Source: UBA6522 sp965204155
GTDB lineage: Bacteria > Pseudomonadota > Gammaproteobacteria > Steroidobacterales > Rariloculaceae
DNA: 64,000 bases
Reading direction: 5' to 3'
NCBI GenBank assembly: GCA_965204155.1
Contig: OZ241971.1
Coordinates: 2,170,001-2,234,000 of the forward strand
A program made the position numbers and the translations under genes. The notes beneath the pieces were generated by a model that searched no databases, was not told where the DNA came from, and saw only the letters and a program-made list of their open reading frames with translations. Below are positions 1 to 8,422 of the stretch, piece after piece (position 1 is the first letter of the stretch; each line of letters starts with the position of its first letter).

Positions 1-247
1 AGCGGCCACGTTCATCCGACGTCGTAGAACCGGGTAAACCCTCGAGTCTTACGATCGCGCCGGGGAATGCGACGGATCTTCCGGGATCCGTGATTTCACC
101 GGTGACACTTTGAGCGAGTGCTGAATCTGAAAGTGCGAGCAGCGAGGCTCCAAGAGCCAATATGGACAGGAATTGCTGGAACTTCTGCTTATGATTTACC
201 AGCGTTATACGCCAGAACATGCGGACGTTATGAAAACTGGACACCAT
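1..247 (-). CDS. TonB-dependent receptor, N-terminal fragment (3' end outside window)
   Basis: The reverse strand opens at an ATG ending at 247, preceded by an AGGGGG ribosome-binding site, and reads without a stop to the window edge (82 codons). After a charged start comes a hydrophobic stretch ending in LALSDSALAQ, a Sec signal peptide. The mature protein begins SVTGEITDPGRSVAFPGAIV and continues with a TTSDERGRF-like turn, the carboxypeptidase-regulatory-like fold found at the N-terminus of many TonB-dependent outer-membrane receptors. Plug and barrel lie outside the window, so the receptor assignment is inference. It is divergent from iolG, so uptake of an inositol compound such as phytate is a reasonable guess that the sequence does not prove. 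Confidence 0.6.
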   Translation of the reverse strand, partial: MVSSFHNVRMFWRITLVNHKQKFQQFLSILALGASLLALSDSALAQSVTGEITDPGRSVAFPGAIVRLEGLPGSTTSDERGR

Positions 248-480
248 ATTTATCCCCCTGAGCACGTGTGGGACGAAACGACTGAAAACAAGTATATAGA
301 AAATTTTCTCCTACGATCAAAGGTTTTGAAAAAAATATTTTAAAAGCACGCTGGACAAGTCGCGACAGCGGACCGAATCTGGCTTAGCAGGCGGTCGTGG
401 CGGATAATTGGGCGAACGGTTGGCGGAAGGCTTCGAGCGATGCGGCAAGCGGCGGTTGCTGGACAAGGCGGGGGCTTCCG
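248..480. promoter_or_regulatory. AT-rich divergent intergenic region between the receptor gene and iolG
   Basis: This gap separates two divergent genes and is far richer in A and T than its neighbours between about 290 and 346. It contains a perfect 10-bp palindrome GAAAATTTTC (299-308) and the run GGTTTTGAAAAAAATATTTT (322-341), which resembles part of the candidate RpiR operator seen before iolB and the regulator gene. I see no further gene here. Binding is inferred. Confidence 0.4.
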
Positions 481-1482
481 ATGATCGGTGTCGCGGTCAT
501 CGGCGCGGGGCGAATCGGACGGATACACGCACAGAACGTCGCCGACAACGATGACGCACGGATAGTGGCAGTCTGTGACGTCGCCGAGAACGCAGCCGTT
601 GAACTTGCCGATCGTTGCGGGGGCAGAGTCGCACCCCTCGAACAGACCCTTCAGGACGACCACGTTGACGCGGTAATCATCGCGAGCTCCACCGATACGC
701 ACGCCGAAATAATCCGGCAGGCAGCCGCAGCCGGGAAAGCCATATTCTGTGAAAAGCCCCTCGATCTCGATCTGCGACGCGCCAGACGAAGCGTTGACAT
801 AGCCGCAAGGGCAAATGTGCTCCTGTGCCTGGGATTCAATCGGCGTCACGATCCGGATTTTCGGAAACTCGGAATCGAGGTCAGGTCCGGCGCGATCGGA
901 TCGATTGAAGTTGTCACCATTATCAGTCGGGATCCTTCGCCGCCCCCGCCGGAATACATCGAGAGATCCGGCGGTCTGTTTCGTGACATGATGATCCACG
1001 ACCTCGACATGGGCCGTTGGTTGCTGGGTGAAGAACCCCAACAGGTATTTGCGACCGGAAGTACCCTGTCAGACCCGCAGATCGGGAAACTGGGGGATAT
1101 CGACACGGCAGTCGCCGTACTGCGCACCCCGTCAGGCCGTCTTTGCCACGTTACGAATTCCCGCCGATGCAGTTACGGCTACGACCAGCGCATCGAGGTG
1201 TTCGGGTCGCAGGGAATGGTTCGAGTCGATAACCGGAAAAACACCCAGGTCGAAAGGGCAACGAGCAGCGGGTTTGCCACTGAACCGGCATTGCCCTTCT
1301 TCCTGGAGCGCTACGCGAAGTCGTATCGTTTGCAGCTTGACAGGTTTATCCGGGCGGTAGGAGGCGAATCGACCGACCTGGCACTCGGTTCCGACGGCCT
1401 GCGCGCACTGGAGCTTGCGGAGGCTGCGCACCAGTCATTCAGGCTCGGTCGACCCGTTGACGTCAGCCAGTCGCGACGGTGA
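481..1482 (+). CDS. iolG: myo-inositol 2-dehydrogenase (IolG)
   Basis: Gfo/Idh/MocA-family NAD(P)-dependent dehydrogenase of 333 aa. IolG oxidises myo-inositol to 2-keto-myo-inositol (scyllo-inosose) in the cytoplasm, the first step of inositol breakdown. The Rossmann motif GAGRIG is at residues 8-13, the catalytic lysine in FCEKPLD is K92, and the FRDMMIHDLDM block gives D169 and H173 with the D-x3-H spacing of the inositol dehydrogenase active site. The frame is open upstream to 397, but homologues begin at MIGVAVIGAGRIG, so the ATG at 481 is chosen. It overlaps the next gene by four bases. Substrate rests on family and on the iol genes alongside. Confidence 0.88.
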   Translation: MIGVAVIGAGRIGRIHAQNVADNDDARIVAVCDVAENAAVELADRCGGRVAPLEQTLQDDHVDAVIIASSTDTHAEIIRQAAAAGKAIFCEKPLDLDLRRARRSVDIAARANVLLCLGFNRRHDPDFRKLGIEVRSGAIGSIEVVTIISRDPSPPPPEYIERSGGLFRDMMIHDLDMGRWLLGEEPQQVFATGSTLSDPQIGKLGDIDTAVAVLRTPSGRLCHVTNSRRCSYGYDQRIEVFGSQGMVRVDNRKNTQVERATSSGFATEPALPFFLERYAKSYRLQLDRFIRAVGGESTDLALGSDGLRALELAEAAHQSFRLGRPVDVSQSRR

Positions 1483-2633
1483 GTAACTTGAACTTCGGCC
1501 TGATCGGCACCGGCTTCATGGGCAAGGCGCATGCCATCGCTCTACGCGCCGTGGGGACGGTGTTTCCCGAAGTTGCGCATCCGGAACTGGTCTGCCTCGT
1601 TGACAAGAACGCGACCGTAGCTCAGCCGTTTGCGGATGCCTGGGGGTTTGAAAGTGCAAGCGACGACTGGATCGGCATGTGCCGCAGCGACGCCATTGAC
1701 GTCGTGGACATTTGTACACCCAACCACTTGCACATGGAAATGGCGCTCACCGCGATCGAGGCCGGAAAGCATGTCTATTGCGAAAAGCCGTTGGCTCTCA
1801 CCGCTGCACAGGCGAGGCGAATTCGCAGTGCCGCGGAGTCCGCCAGCATCAGGACAGCAGCCGGGTTCAACTACATCTGCAATCCCCTGATCGCCGCAGC
1901 GCGTGACATGATAGCGTCCGGCGAGATCGGAGAGGTCCATGAGTTTCGGGGCAGTTATCGTGAAGATTACCTTGCGGACCCGTCCACGCCCCACGGGTGG
2001 CGCTGCGCCAGAAACCGGGCTGGCGCCGGTGCGCTTGCCGATCTCGGCAGCCACTTGATATGCATGGCGGAGTTTCTGCTCGGGCCGATCGATTCGGTGC
2101 TCGGTTCTCTCACCACCGTGTACGACCTGCGGCCGGACCCGGTGTCGGGCGGGATGAGAACGGTTGAGAACGATGATATTGCGCAGGCGCTCGTCGTGTT
2201 CGAACGAGGATGCCCCGGCACGATGGACATCAGCCGCGTGGCTACCGGCAAGAAGTGCGGACTCGGTTTCGAGGTATGCGGGGTGAAGGGCAGCATCGCC
2301 TTTGACCAGGAACGCATGAATGAGTTGCGGCTATACCGGGCGGACAGCCGGCCCGGTCGCCGCGGCTACCGGCGCATTCTCGCCGGACCGGCGCACCCGG
2401 ACTATTCGGCGTTTTGCCCGGCCCCCGGGCACAGTCTCGGTTTCAATGACCTGAAAATCATTGAAATTCGCAACCTGTTGCGATCCATCGAATCGGGTGA
2501 CGAAGTCCACGCCGACTTCAACACCGCATGCCGGGTTCAGGAAATCTGCGATGCCATCGAGACTTCCCACAATGGCCAGCAGTGGATTGACGTACGCCGC
2601 GACGCCCTCGAACGGCTACAGCTCACCGAGTGA
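1479..2633 (+). CDS. Gfo/Idh/MocA-family oxidoreductase, second inositol-type dehydrogenase
   Basis: Second NAD(P)-binding oxidoreductase (384 aa) starting at a GTG that overlaps the iolG stop (GTGA), so the two are translationally coupled. GTGFMG is at residues 10-15 and the dehydrogenase motif CEKPLAL is at 101-107 with K103 as the catalytic lysine. A later ALADLGSHL block matches the conserved D-x3-H region of the family. It is longer than IolG and differs in the C-terminal substrate domain. In inositol loci such extra members usually act on another isomer (scyllo- or D-chiro-inositol) or a keto-inositol. Which one is not readable here. Confidence 0.8.
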   Translation: MSNLNFGLIGTGFMGKAHAIALRAVGTVFPEVAHPELVCLVDKNATVAQPFADAWGFESASDDWIGMCRSDAIDVVDICTPNHLHMEMALTAIEAGKHVYCEKPLALTAAQARRIRSAAESASIRTAAGFNYICNPLIAAARDMIASGEIGEVHEFRGSYREDYLADPSTPHGWRCARNRAGAGALADLGSHLICMAEFLLGPIDSVLGSLTTVYDLRPDPVSGGMRTVENDDIAQALVVFERGCPGTMDISRVATGKKCGLGFEVCGVKGSIAFDQERMNELRLYRADSRPGRRGYRRILAGPAHPDYSAFCPAPGHSLGFNDLKIIEIRNLLRSIESGDEVHADFNTACRVQEICDAIETSHNGQQWIDVRRDALERLQLTE

Positions 2634-2687
2634 TTGACTTGCACCACCAGGGACCCGTTTCCTGCCGTCAGTGATATCGCGTCTGGA

Positions 2688-3596
2688 TTACCGGACTGAG
2701 ATGTCGATGGCCAATTCGGTGCAGTGCTCACGCATATGCGCGGCAGCCAACGCCGCGAATCGTTTCGAGGGTGCCGTGAGCGGATCCTGTTCGGCCTCCG
2801 CGACGAGCCAACCGTCATACCCGGCCGACTTGAGGCGTTGAAGCGCCGCACCGAAATCGATGCAACCCTCCGCATCGCCGGGCACCGTGAACACACCATT
2901 CAGTACGGCGTCGAGAAAGCTGAGATCCCGGTTCCTGGCGTCTTGCAGTACGTTCGCACGAACATTCTTGCAATGAACGTGCCTGATCCGATGCCCGTGC
3001 GCGTCCAGTAGTTCAATCGTGTCCCCGCCGGCGTAGGCGAGGTGACCTGTATCCAGCAACAGGCCGACGCTCTCGCCCGTGTTGTCCATCAGCCTGTCGA
3101 TTTCTTTCCGGCTCTGGACGATGGTGCCCATGTGATGGTGATAGGCGATCCGGATGCCCTGATCGAGACAGGAATCGCCCAGTTCCGTCAGCTTCCTGCC
3201 GTACTCCGCCCATTCGCCGTCATGCAGTGTGGGCCTCAGTGACAGCGGCATGTTCCGCGAACCGTGAATGGCGTCGGTCGTATCGCAAAAGACGATCACT
3301 TTCGACCCCAGCGACTTCAGGAGACACAGGTGGTCTGCAAGCGCATCGATTTCTTCTGCGACCGATCTGCGCAGAAGCAGACTGCTGTACCAGCCGGATA
3401 TCAACTGGAGTTCGAACGCCTCGATAACACGGCCCAGGATGTCAGCCTGCCGCGGAAACTTGTTGCCCAACTCTATACCGGCAAAGCCCGCCTCCCGGCT
3501 GTCGCCCAGACAGACTTCCAGCGGGGTATCCGCTCCCAGGGTCGGGAGATCGTCGTTGGTCCAGAGCAATGGATTGACACCAATTCGTACCGCCAT
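2688..3596 (-). CDS. iolE: myo-inosose-2 dehydratase (IolE)
   Basis: TIM-barrel enzyme (302 aa) that dehydrates 2-keto-myo-inositol to 3D-(3,5/4)-trihydroxycyclohexane-1,2-dione. The N-terminus VRIGVNPLLWTNDD is the IolE signature. Metal-site blocks of the AP-endonuclease-2/IolE superfamily follow: GIELGNKFP, IAYHHHMGT, LLLDTGHLAYAGGD, IRHVHCKNVR and WLVAEAEQDP. It is the last gene of a leftward operon, starting 15 bp after iolD, and converges with the dehydrogenase gene that ends at 2633. Confidence 0.93.
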   Translation of the reverse strand: MAVRIGVNPLLWTNDDLPTLGADTPLEVCLGDSREAGFAGIELGNKFPRQADILGRVIEAFELQLISGWYSSLLLRRSVAEEIDALADHLCLLKSLGSKVIVFCDTTDAIHGSRNMPLSLRPTLHDGEWAEYGRKLTELGDSCLDQGIRIAYHHHMGTIVQSRKEIDRLMDNTGESVGLLLDTGHLAYAGGDTIELLDAHGHRIRHVHCKNVRANVLQDARNRDLSFLDAVLNGVFTVPGDAEGCIDFGAALQRLKSAGYDGWLVAEAEQDPLTAPSKRFAALAAAHMREHCTELAIDISVR

Positions 3597-3611
3597 GGTC
3601 CGGAACCGGAA

Positions 3612-5468
3612 TCAGTACGGTTGCCTGGATTTTGCGGAGATATATTCCGCGCGGGCCGCGGTCACTTCCGCACGGCCGGACACCTCGGGAACGGCAACGT
3701 CCCACCAGTAGCCGCCGCCGGAGGATTGGTCCGGGTCGGTGCGCATACTGATCAGGTACGATCGATCGGCCGCCTTGGCGCGCCCCACGGCCAATTCGAG
3801 TTCGGCCAGATTCTCAACGTGCTCGGAGGCCGCGCCCATGGCCGAAGCGTGCCTGGCAAAGTCGAGCAGCGGCGCGCCGTCATCGGCAGCGACACAGTCG
3901 CCGAACAGGTTGTTGAATGGCGCGCCGCCCGTCGACACTTGCAGACGATTGATGCAGCCGTAGCCTCCGTTGTCCAGTACCACGACAATGATCTTGTGGC
4001 CCAGCATCACGCTGCTCGCCAGTTCCGAGTTGAGCATCATGTAGGAGCCGTCGCCGACGAGCACGATGACGTCGCGGTCGGGACAAGCCATCTTGACGCC
4101 CATGCCGCCGGCGATTTCGTATCCCATGCAGGAATAGCCGTATTCAAGGTGGTATCCGCCGACCCGGTCGGTGCGCCAGAGCTTGTGGAGCTCGCCGGGC
4201 AGACCCCCGGCTGCACATACGACAATGTCGCCGGGGTCCGAAGCGCGTTTCACGGCACCGAGAACCTGGGCGTCCGAAGGCAGTCCCGACGCTGTTGAAA
4301 TCTTATCCGCGGAGGTTGTTTGCACGTAATAGTCGTTCCACGCGGCAATGGCTTTTCGCCCGGCCTGCTGCCATTTCGAGCCGGCCTGCCAGCCTGCAAG
4401 CCGCGCCTGCAATGCCTGCAAGCCGCGCTCGGCGTCCGTGACAAGGGGCTGAGCGCCATGCTTGTCGGCATCGGGCCGCGCCACATTGAGCTGGATCAGG
4501 CGCGACCTGTGGGACTGGACCAGGGTCCGTGACGCCGTCGTGAAGTCCTGCAGCCGCGTTCCGACTGCGAGGATCACGTCAGCCCCTTGCGCCAGCTGGT
4601 TCGCGGCATCGGAACCGGTCACCCCGATCGCTCCCACGTAGTTTGGATGATCCCAGTTCAGTGCGCCCTTGCCCGCCTGGGTTTCGGCGACCGGAACTCC
4701 GTGCGCCTCGGCAAATATGCGCAACGCTGCCGTGGCGCCGGAATAATGTACGCCGCCGCCGGCGATCAGCAATGGCCGTTCGGCACGCTGCAAGACCTTG
4801 ACTGCATCGTCCAGTTCACATCGGTCGGCTCCCTTGCGTGACAAGCGGTGAACTTGTTCAGCGAACAGGAATTCGGGGTAGTCATACGCTTCGGTCTGGA
4901 CATCCTGGCACAACGACAAGGTTGCAGGTCCGCAGTCGGCCGGGTCCGTAAGCGTGGCTATCGCCGCCGGCAGACTCGTAATGATCTGTTCCGGCCGCGT
5001 GATGCGATCGAAGTAACGACTGACCGGGCGAAAACAGTCGTTTACCGAGATCGTCGGGTTGCCCGGGTATTCGAGCTGCTGCAATACCGGATCCGGCGTT
5101 CGGTTCGCAAAGACGTCGCCCGGCAGCAATAACACCGGCAGGCGATTGACGTGCGCCAGCGCGGCGGCCGTCACCATGTTGGTTGCGCCGGGTCCGATGG
5201 ACGTTGTGCAGGCCATCATTCGCCTGCGCTGGCTCGCCTTTGCGAAAGCGATCGCCGCGTGGGCCATGCCCTGTTCGTTGTGGGCACGGAACGTCGGCAA
5301 TTCGGCCTGCCAGTCAAACAGCGCTTCACCGAGTCCGGCAACGTTACCGTGGCCGAAAATGGCGAACATACCGTGAAACAGCGGCTGGATTTCTCCGTCA
5401 ATTTCGACCCGCTGGGCGACGAGGTATCTCACAAGCGCCTGAGCCATGGTCAGTCGAGTTTTTTTCAT
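3612..5468 (-). CDS. iolD: 3D-(3,5/4)-trihydroxycyclohexane-1,2-dione acylhydrolase (IolD)
   Basis: Thiamine-diphosphate enzyme of 618 aa, the usual IolD length, which opens the trione ring to 5-deoxy-glucuronate. The TPP-activating glutamate is E65 in FRAHNEQGMAHAA. The central domain carries GPATLSLCQDVQTEAYDYP, typical of IolD, and the C-terminal TPP-binding block runs from GDGSYMMLNSEL to VLDNGGYGCINRLQ. Middle gene of the iolC-iolD-iolE operon, 43 bp after iolC. Confidence 0.95.
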   Translation of the reverse strand: MKKTRLTMAQALVRYLVAQRVEIDGEIQPLFHGMFAIFGHGNVAGLGEALFDWQAELPTFRAHNEQGMAHAAIAFAKASQRRRMMACTTSIGPGATNMVTAAALAHVNRLPVLLLPGDVFANRTPDPVLQQLEYPGNPTISVNDCFRPVSRYFDRITRPEQIITSLPAAIATLTDPADCGPATLSLCQDVQTEAYDYPEFLFAEQVHRLSRKGADRCELDDAVKVLQRAERPLLIAGGGVHYSGATAALRIFAEAHGVPVAETQAGKGALNWDHPNYVGAIGVTGSDAANQLAQGADVILAVGTRLQDFTTASRTLVQSHRSRLIQLNVARPDADKHGAQPLVTDAERGLQALQARLAGWQAGSKWQQAGRKAIAAWNDYYVQTTSADKISTASGLPSDAQVLGAVKRASDPGDIVVCAAGGLPGELHKLWRTDRVGGYHLEYGYSCMGYEIAGGMGVKMACPDRDVIVLVGDGSYMMLNSELASSVMLGHKIIVVVLDNGGYGCINRLQVSTGGAPFNNLFGDCVAADDGAPLLDFARHASAMGAASEHVENLAELELAVGRAKAADRSYLISMRTDPDQSSGGGYWWDVAVPEVSGRAEVTAARAEYISAKSRQPY

Positions 5469-5511
5469 TTCACTGGTCCCAGTGCTGCCTCAACCCAATA
5501 ATGCCGCAGCA

Positions 5512-7446
5512 CTAACCGGCCTTTCGGTCGCGCCAATAGTCGATGAGTTCCACGTAGTTCCGCGCCACCGATTCGATCAGCGCCTCGTCGTCTATTTCCC
5601 CGGCCAGCCACTGCCTGCCGGGTCTGGCAAATATCGTTCGGCCAATCGTGAAGCCCTTGCAGATGTCGAATCCGGCGCAAGCGTTGAAGCCAGCCCGCAA
5701 CGCGTTCGCGGGCGCATCCATGCCCAGGATCACGACCCCGCGGCAATGCGGCGCGCGCCGTGAAATCAGGTCGCTTACATTTCGCCAGGCAGCGCGGCTC
5801 ATCATGGGCAACTTCCACCAGTCCGGCCGAATTTCCAGATTGTAGAGGCGCGCGAGCACGGATGCGCAGGTGTCGTCGTCAACGACCGCACCTGCGGGCG
5901 GCAGAATCTCCAGCAGCAACTCGTGGCCTGACGAGCAGCAGGCCTGGTAGAGCTCCTTGACCTGCCGTTCCTGTCGCAGCCGCAACATGCTGTCGTCGTC
6001 CAGGCCATAAACCATCAGGCACTTGACGATATGTTCGAGGGGCCAGGAGCGCAACCGGTCACCGATCGAGCGGCCGCCTTCGAGCTCCAGTGGCCGCGAC
6101 CCCGACAGTTCCGCGGGGCGGGCAATCCACCAGCCGCGCCCGGTTACGTCGTTCAGGGCATCCTGGCCGAACGTGTCGTCGATGATGGCGCCGACCGTTC
6201 CATTGGCTCCGACGGCGTCTACGCTCCTTTCAATGGCCCGGACCATGAGGCGCTTCAGGGTGGCGATGCGTTGCAGCTCGGCTCCTGCCCGCTGCGCCAT
6301 TTCCACCAACTGTCGGCGATGATCAAATGCGAGCGCGTGGATTTCGGGCCATGAGGCGGGCTGGCGCGTGGTGACGCGGTGCAGGTAGTTGAGTTCATTG
6401 TCGAGATCGGGCCTGGGAATCTGTGGCGCGTGACGCATGTAATGGTCCAGTTCCTCGTCCGTGGGAATGGCGGGCGAGCAACCGTGTCTCGAAACAACCA
6501 GTGCGCCGCAGGCGTTGGCGTATGCTGCGCTCGTTTCATGGTTCTCGTTTCGGAGCCAGCCGCGCAAGAACCCCGACATGAACGCGTCGCCCGCCCCCAG
6601 GACGTTGAGTACTTCAATTTCGGGGCCGGAAAAAATCGTCACTTCGTCGAGGCTCGCCGGGACCTCGCCGTCAAGGACGACGCATCCCCGCTCCCCGAGT
6701 TTCAACACAAGTGTTGCGTCCGAGAGCGAGCGGATATGGCGCAGCGCGGCGATGGTGTCGGTGTTGCCACCGGCGATGTGCATTTCATCTTCGGTGCCTA
6801 CGATGAGGTCGCACTCGGGCCAGATCGTTTGCAAGTGAGCAGACACCGATTGCGAATCGATGAATCGCGTTTCGCCGTCGCCAAGGCCTGTCAGGCCCCA
6901 CAGAACCGGACGGTAGTCGATATCAACGATCACCCTGACTCCGGCGGCCCTGGCGTGCTCGATGGCTTTCAGGGAGGTGGAATAGGTCCCGGGCGTGGAG
7001 AAGTGTGTCCCGGTGATGAGCAGAGACTTGCTGGAGGCAATGAAGTCGGCAGAGAAGTCGGACGCTTCTATCGCCATGTCCGCACAGTCGTTACGGAAAA
7101 AAATCAGCGGAAAGGTGTCCTTGTCCTTGATGCCCAGAACCACCAGTCCTGTGAACCTGTCGGGGTCCGTCACGACATGGCTGACATCGACACCGCCGCG
7201 TGCGAGTTCCTCGCGAACGAAGCGGCCCATATGTTCATCGCCGACCCGTGTCAGCATGGCCGATTTCAATCCCAGGCGAGCGCAGCCGAACGCGATATTG
7301 GCAGAGGATCCCCCGAGATACCGGGCAAAGCTACCCGTGTCTTCCAGTCGGCTGCCGATTTGGTTACCGTAGAAGTCGACCGCGGCCCGACCCAGACAAA
7401 TGACGTCAAGCGGCCCATTGGCGATGTCTGTCGTTCCGGACGTCAT
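5512..7446 (-). CDS. iolC: 5-dehydro-2-deoxygluconokinase fused to DUF2090 (IolC)
   Basis: Two-domain protein of 644 aa. Residues about 15-330 are a PfkB-family sugar kinase: VICLGRAAVDFYGNQIG at the start, RYLGGSSANIAFGCARLGL, and the catalytic block VLNVLGAGDAFMSGFLRG. This domain phosphorylates 2-deoxy-5-keto-gluconate. The remaining ~300 residues (from about PRPDLDNELNYLHRVT) match DUF2090, a TIM-barrel domain fused to IolC in many proteobacteria and suspected of supplying the aldolase step (IolJ). The aldolase idea is not proven. The frame extends to a GTG at 7470 without a ribosome-binding site; the ATG at 7446, with GAGGGCAGG upstream, is preferred. First gene of the operon. Confidence 0.92.
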   Translation of the reverse strand: MTSGTTDIANGPLDVICLGRAAVDFYGNQIGSRLEDTGSFARYLGGSSANIAFGCARLGLKSAMLTRVGDEHMGRFVREELARGGVDVSHVVTDPDRFTGLVVLGIKDKDTFPLIFFRNDCADMAIEASDFSADFIASSKSLLITGTHFSTPGTYSTSLKAIEHARAAGVRVIVDIDYRPVLWGLTGLGDGETRFIDSQSVSAHLQTIWPECDLIVGTEDEMHIAGGNTDTIAALRHIRSLSDATLVLKLGERGCVVLDGEVPASLDEVTIFSGPEIEVLNVLGAGDAFMSGFLRGWLRNENHETSAAYANACGALVVSRHGCSPAIPTDEELDHYMRHAPQIPRPDLDNELNYLHRVTTRQPASWPEIHALAFDHRRQLVEMAQRAGAELQRIATLKRLMVRAIERSVDAVGANGTVGAIIDDTFGQDALNDVTGRGWWIARPAELSGSRPLELEGGRSIGDRLRSWPLEHIVKCLMVYGLDDDSMLRLRQERQVKELYQACCSSGHELLLEILPPAGAVVDDDTCASVLARLYNLEIRPDWWKLPMMSRAAWRNVSDLISRRAPHCRGVVILGMDAPANALRAGFNACAGFDICKGFTIGRTIFARPGRQWLAGEIDDEALIESVARNYVELIDYWRDRKAG

Positions 7447-7614
7447 ATTCGGCCTGCCCTCTGATTTCACCTGTGTCGAGGCTGTTGGAGTTGCAATTGG
7501 GGCACGTTGCCGGGAATTGGATCGTTCCGCTGCAGCGTGCGACAGTTTAGAATAAACGTTCTATACTGAAAAATCATTGATCAAAATCTTTCATTTCTAA
7601 AAGGGTCGGACGAG
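7447..7614. promoter_or_regulatory. Divergent promoter region between iolC and iolB
   Basis: Short AT-rich gap that must hold the promoters of the leftward iolCDE operon and rightward iolB. A 5-bp-arm inverted repeat TAGAATAAACGTTCTA lies at about 7549-7564, and a separate candidate regulator site is annotated at 7586-7602. No gene is seen. Confidence 0.55.
7586..7602. promoter_or_regulatory. Candidate RpiR-family operator upstream of iolB
   Basis: The 17-mer ATCTTTCATTTCTAAAA lies 12 bp before the iolB ATG. It matches 15 of 17 bases of ATCTTTCATTTTTGAAA found at 11260-11276, 11 bp before the RpiR regulator gene. The regulator copy is a near-perfect inverted repeat (TTTCA-N4-TGAAA). Two copies at two genes of one pathway suggest a shared operator; this is inference. 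Confidence 0.45.
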
Positions 7615-8418
7615 ATGTCGAAATTGCTGTCGCAGTCTACAGCGCCGGATGACAGAGGCCGGATTCAATGTATCGATCCCGTATCGGCCGGCTGGGAATA
7701 CGTTGGATTCGAAGTGTTCAAGCTGAAGGCGGGCGCGAACCTGGATGATGGAACGGGAGGCACGGAAGTCTGCCTGGTACTCCTCTCGGGCAAGGCGGAA
7801 ATTGCCACGGCAAACGAAGCCTGGCGCAATCTGGGCGAGCGATCATCGGTATTCGACCAGCAAGCACCCCATGCAGTGTACCTGCCGCCCGACGAGCGAT
7901 TCGGCGTCGTTGCCCACACCGACGTCGAACTTGCGGTTTGCAGGGCGCCGGCGAAAGGCGAATATCCCGCCCGCCTGATCAGGCCCGAGGACTGCCAATT
8001 CGAAACCCGGGGCCGCGACACCAACCGCCGGCACGTTTGCAACATCTTGTTCGGAAATGTGAACGCCGAGCGCCTGTTGGTCTGTGAGGTATTGACGCCG
8101 GGTGGCAACTGGTCGAGTTATCCGCCGCACAAACACGATGACGATCGAGGTTCGGAGGAAACACAACTCGAAGAGATCTATTACCACCGCATCGATCCAC
8201 CTCAGGGATTCGCCTTCCAGCGCGTCTATAACGACGACCGCAGCCTGGATGAAACCATGACCGTGACGGACGACGACGTGGTCATGGTGCCCGAAGGCTA
8301 CCACCCGGTGGGTGCGCCCCACGGTTACGACCTCTATTACCTGAACGTCATGGCCGGCCCGCGGCGAAAGTGGCTGTTCCACAATGACCCTGACCATGAA
8401 TGGATCATAGGGTCATAA
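7615..8418 (+). CDS. iolB: 5-deoxy-glucuronate isomerase (IolB)
   Basis: Bicupin isomerase of 267 aa converting 5-deoxy-glucuronate to 2-deoxy-5-keto-gluconate. Family blocks are visible: GTEVCLVLLSGKAEI in the first cupin, SSVFDQQAPHAVYLPP, then NWSSYPPHKHDDD followed by EETQLEEIYYHRIDPPQGFA in the second, where histidines and glutamate ligate the metal. The C-terminus contains VVMVPEGYHPVGAPHGYDLY. It is transcribed divergently from iolC, so the pathway is split over at least two transcripts. It ends 4 bp from the convergent phosphatase gene. Confidence 0.93.
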   Translation: MSKLLSQSTAPDDRGRIQCIDPVSAGWEYVGFEVFKLKAGANLDDGTGGTEVCLVLLSGKAEIATANEAWRNLGERSSVFDQQAPHAVYLPPDERFGVVAHTDVELAVCRAPAKGEYPARLIRPEDCQFETRGRDTNRRHVCNILFGNVNAERLLVCEVLTPGGNWSSYPPHKHDDDRGSEETQLEEIYYHRIDPPQGFAFQRVYNDDRSLDETMTVTDDDVVMVPEGYHPVGAPHGYDLYYLNVMAGPRRKWLFHNDPDHEWIIGS

Positions 8419-8422
8419 AAGG

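Noticed and set aside
397..480. Longer N-terminus for iolG from a GTG at 397
   Set aside because: The added 28 residues are not like IolG and the Rossmann motif is expected within the first 15 residues.
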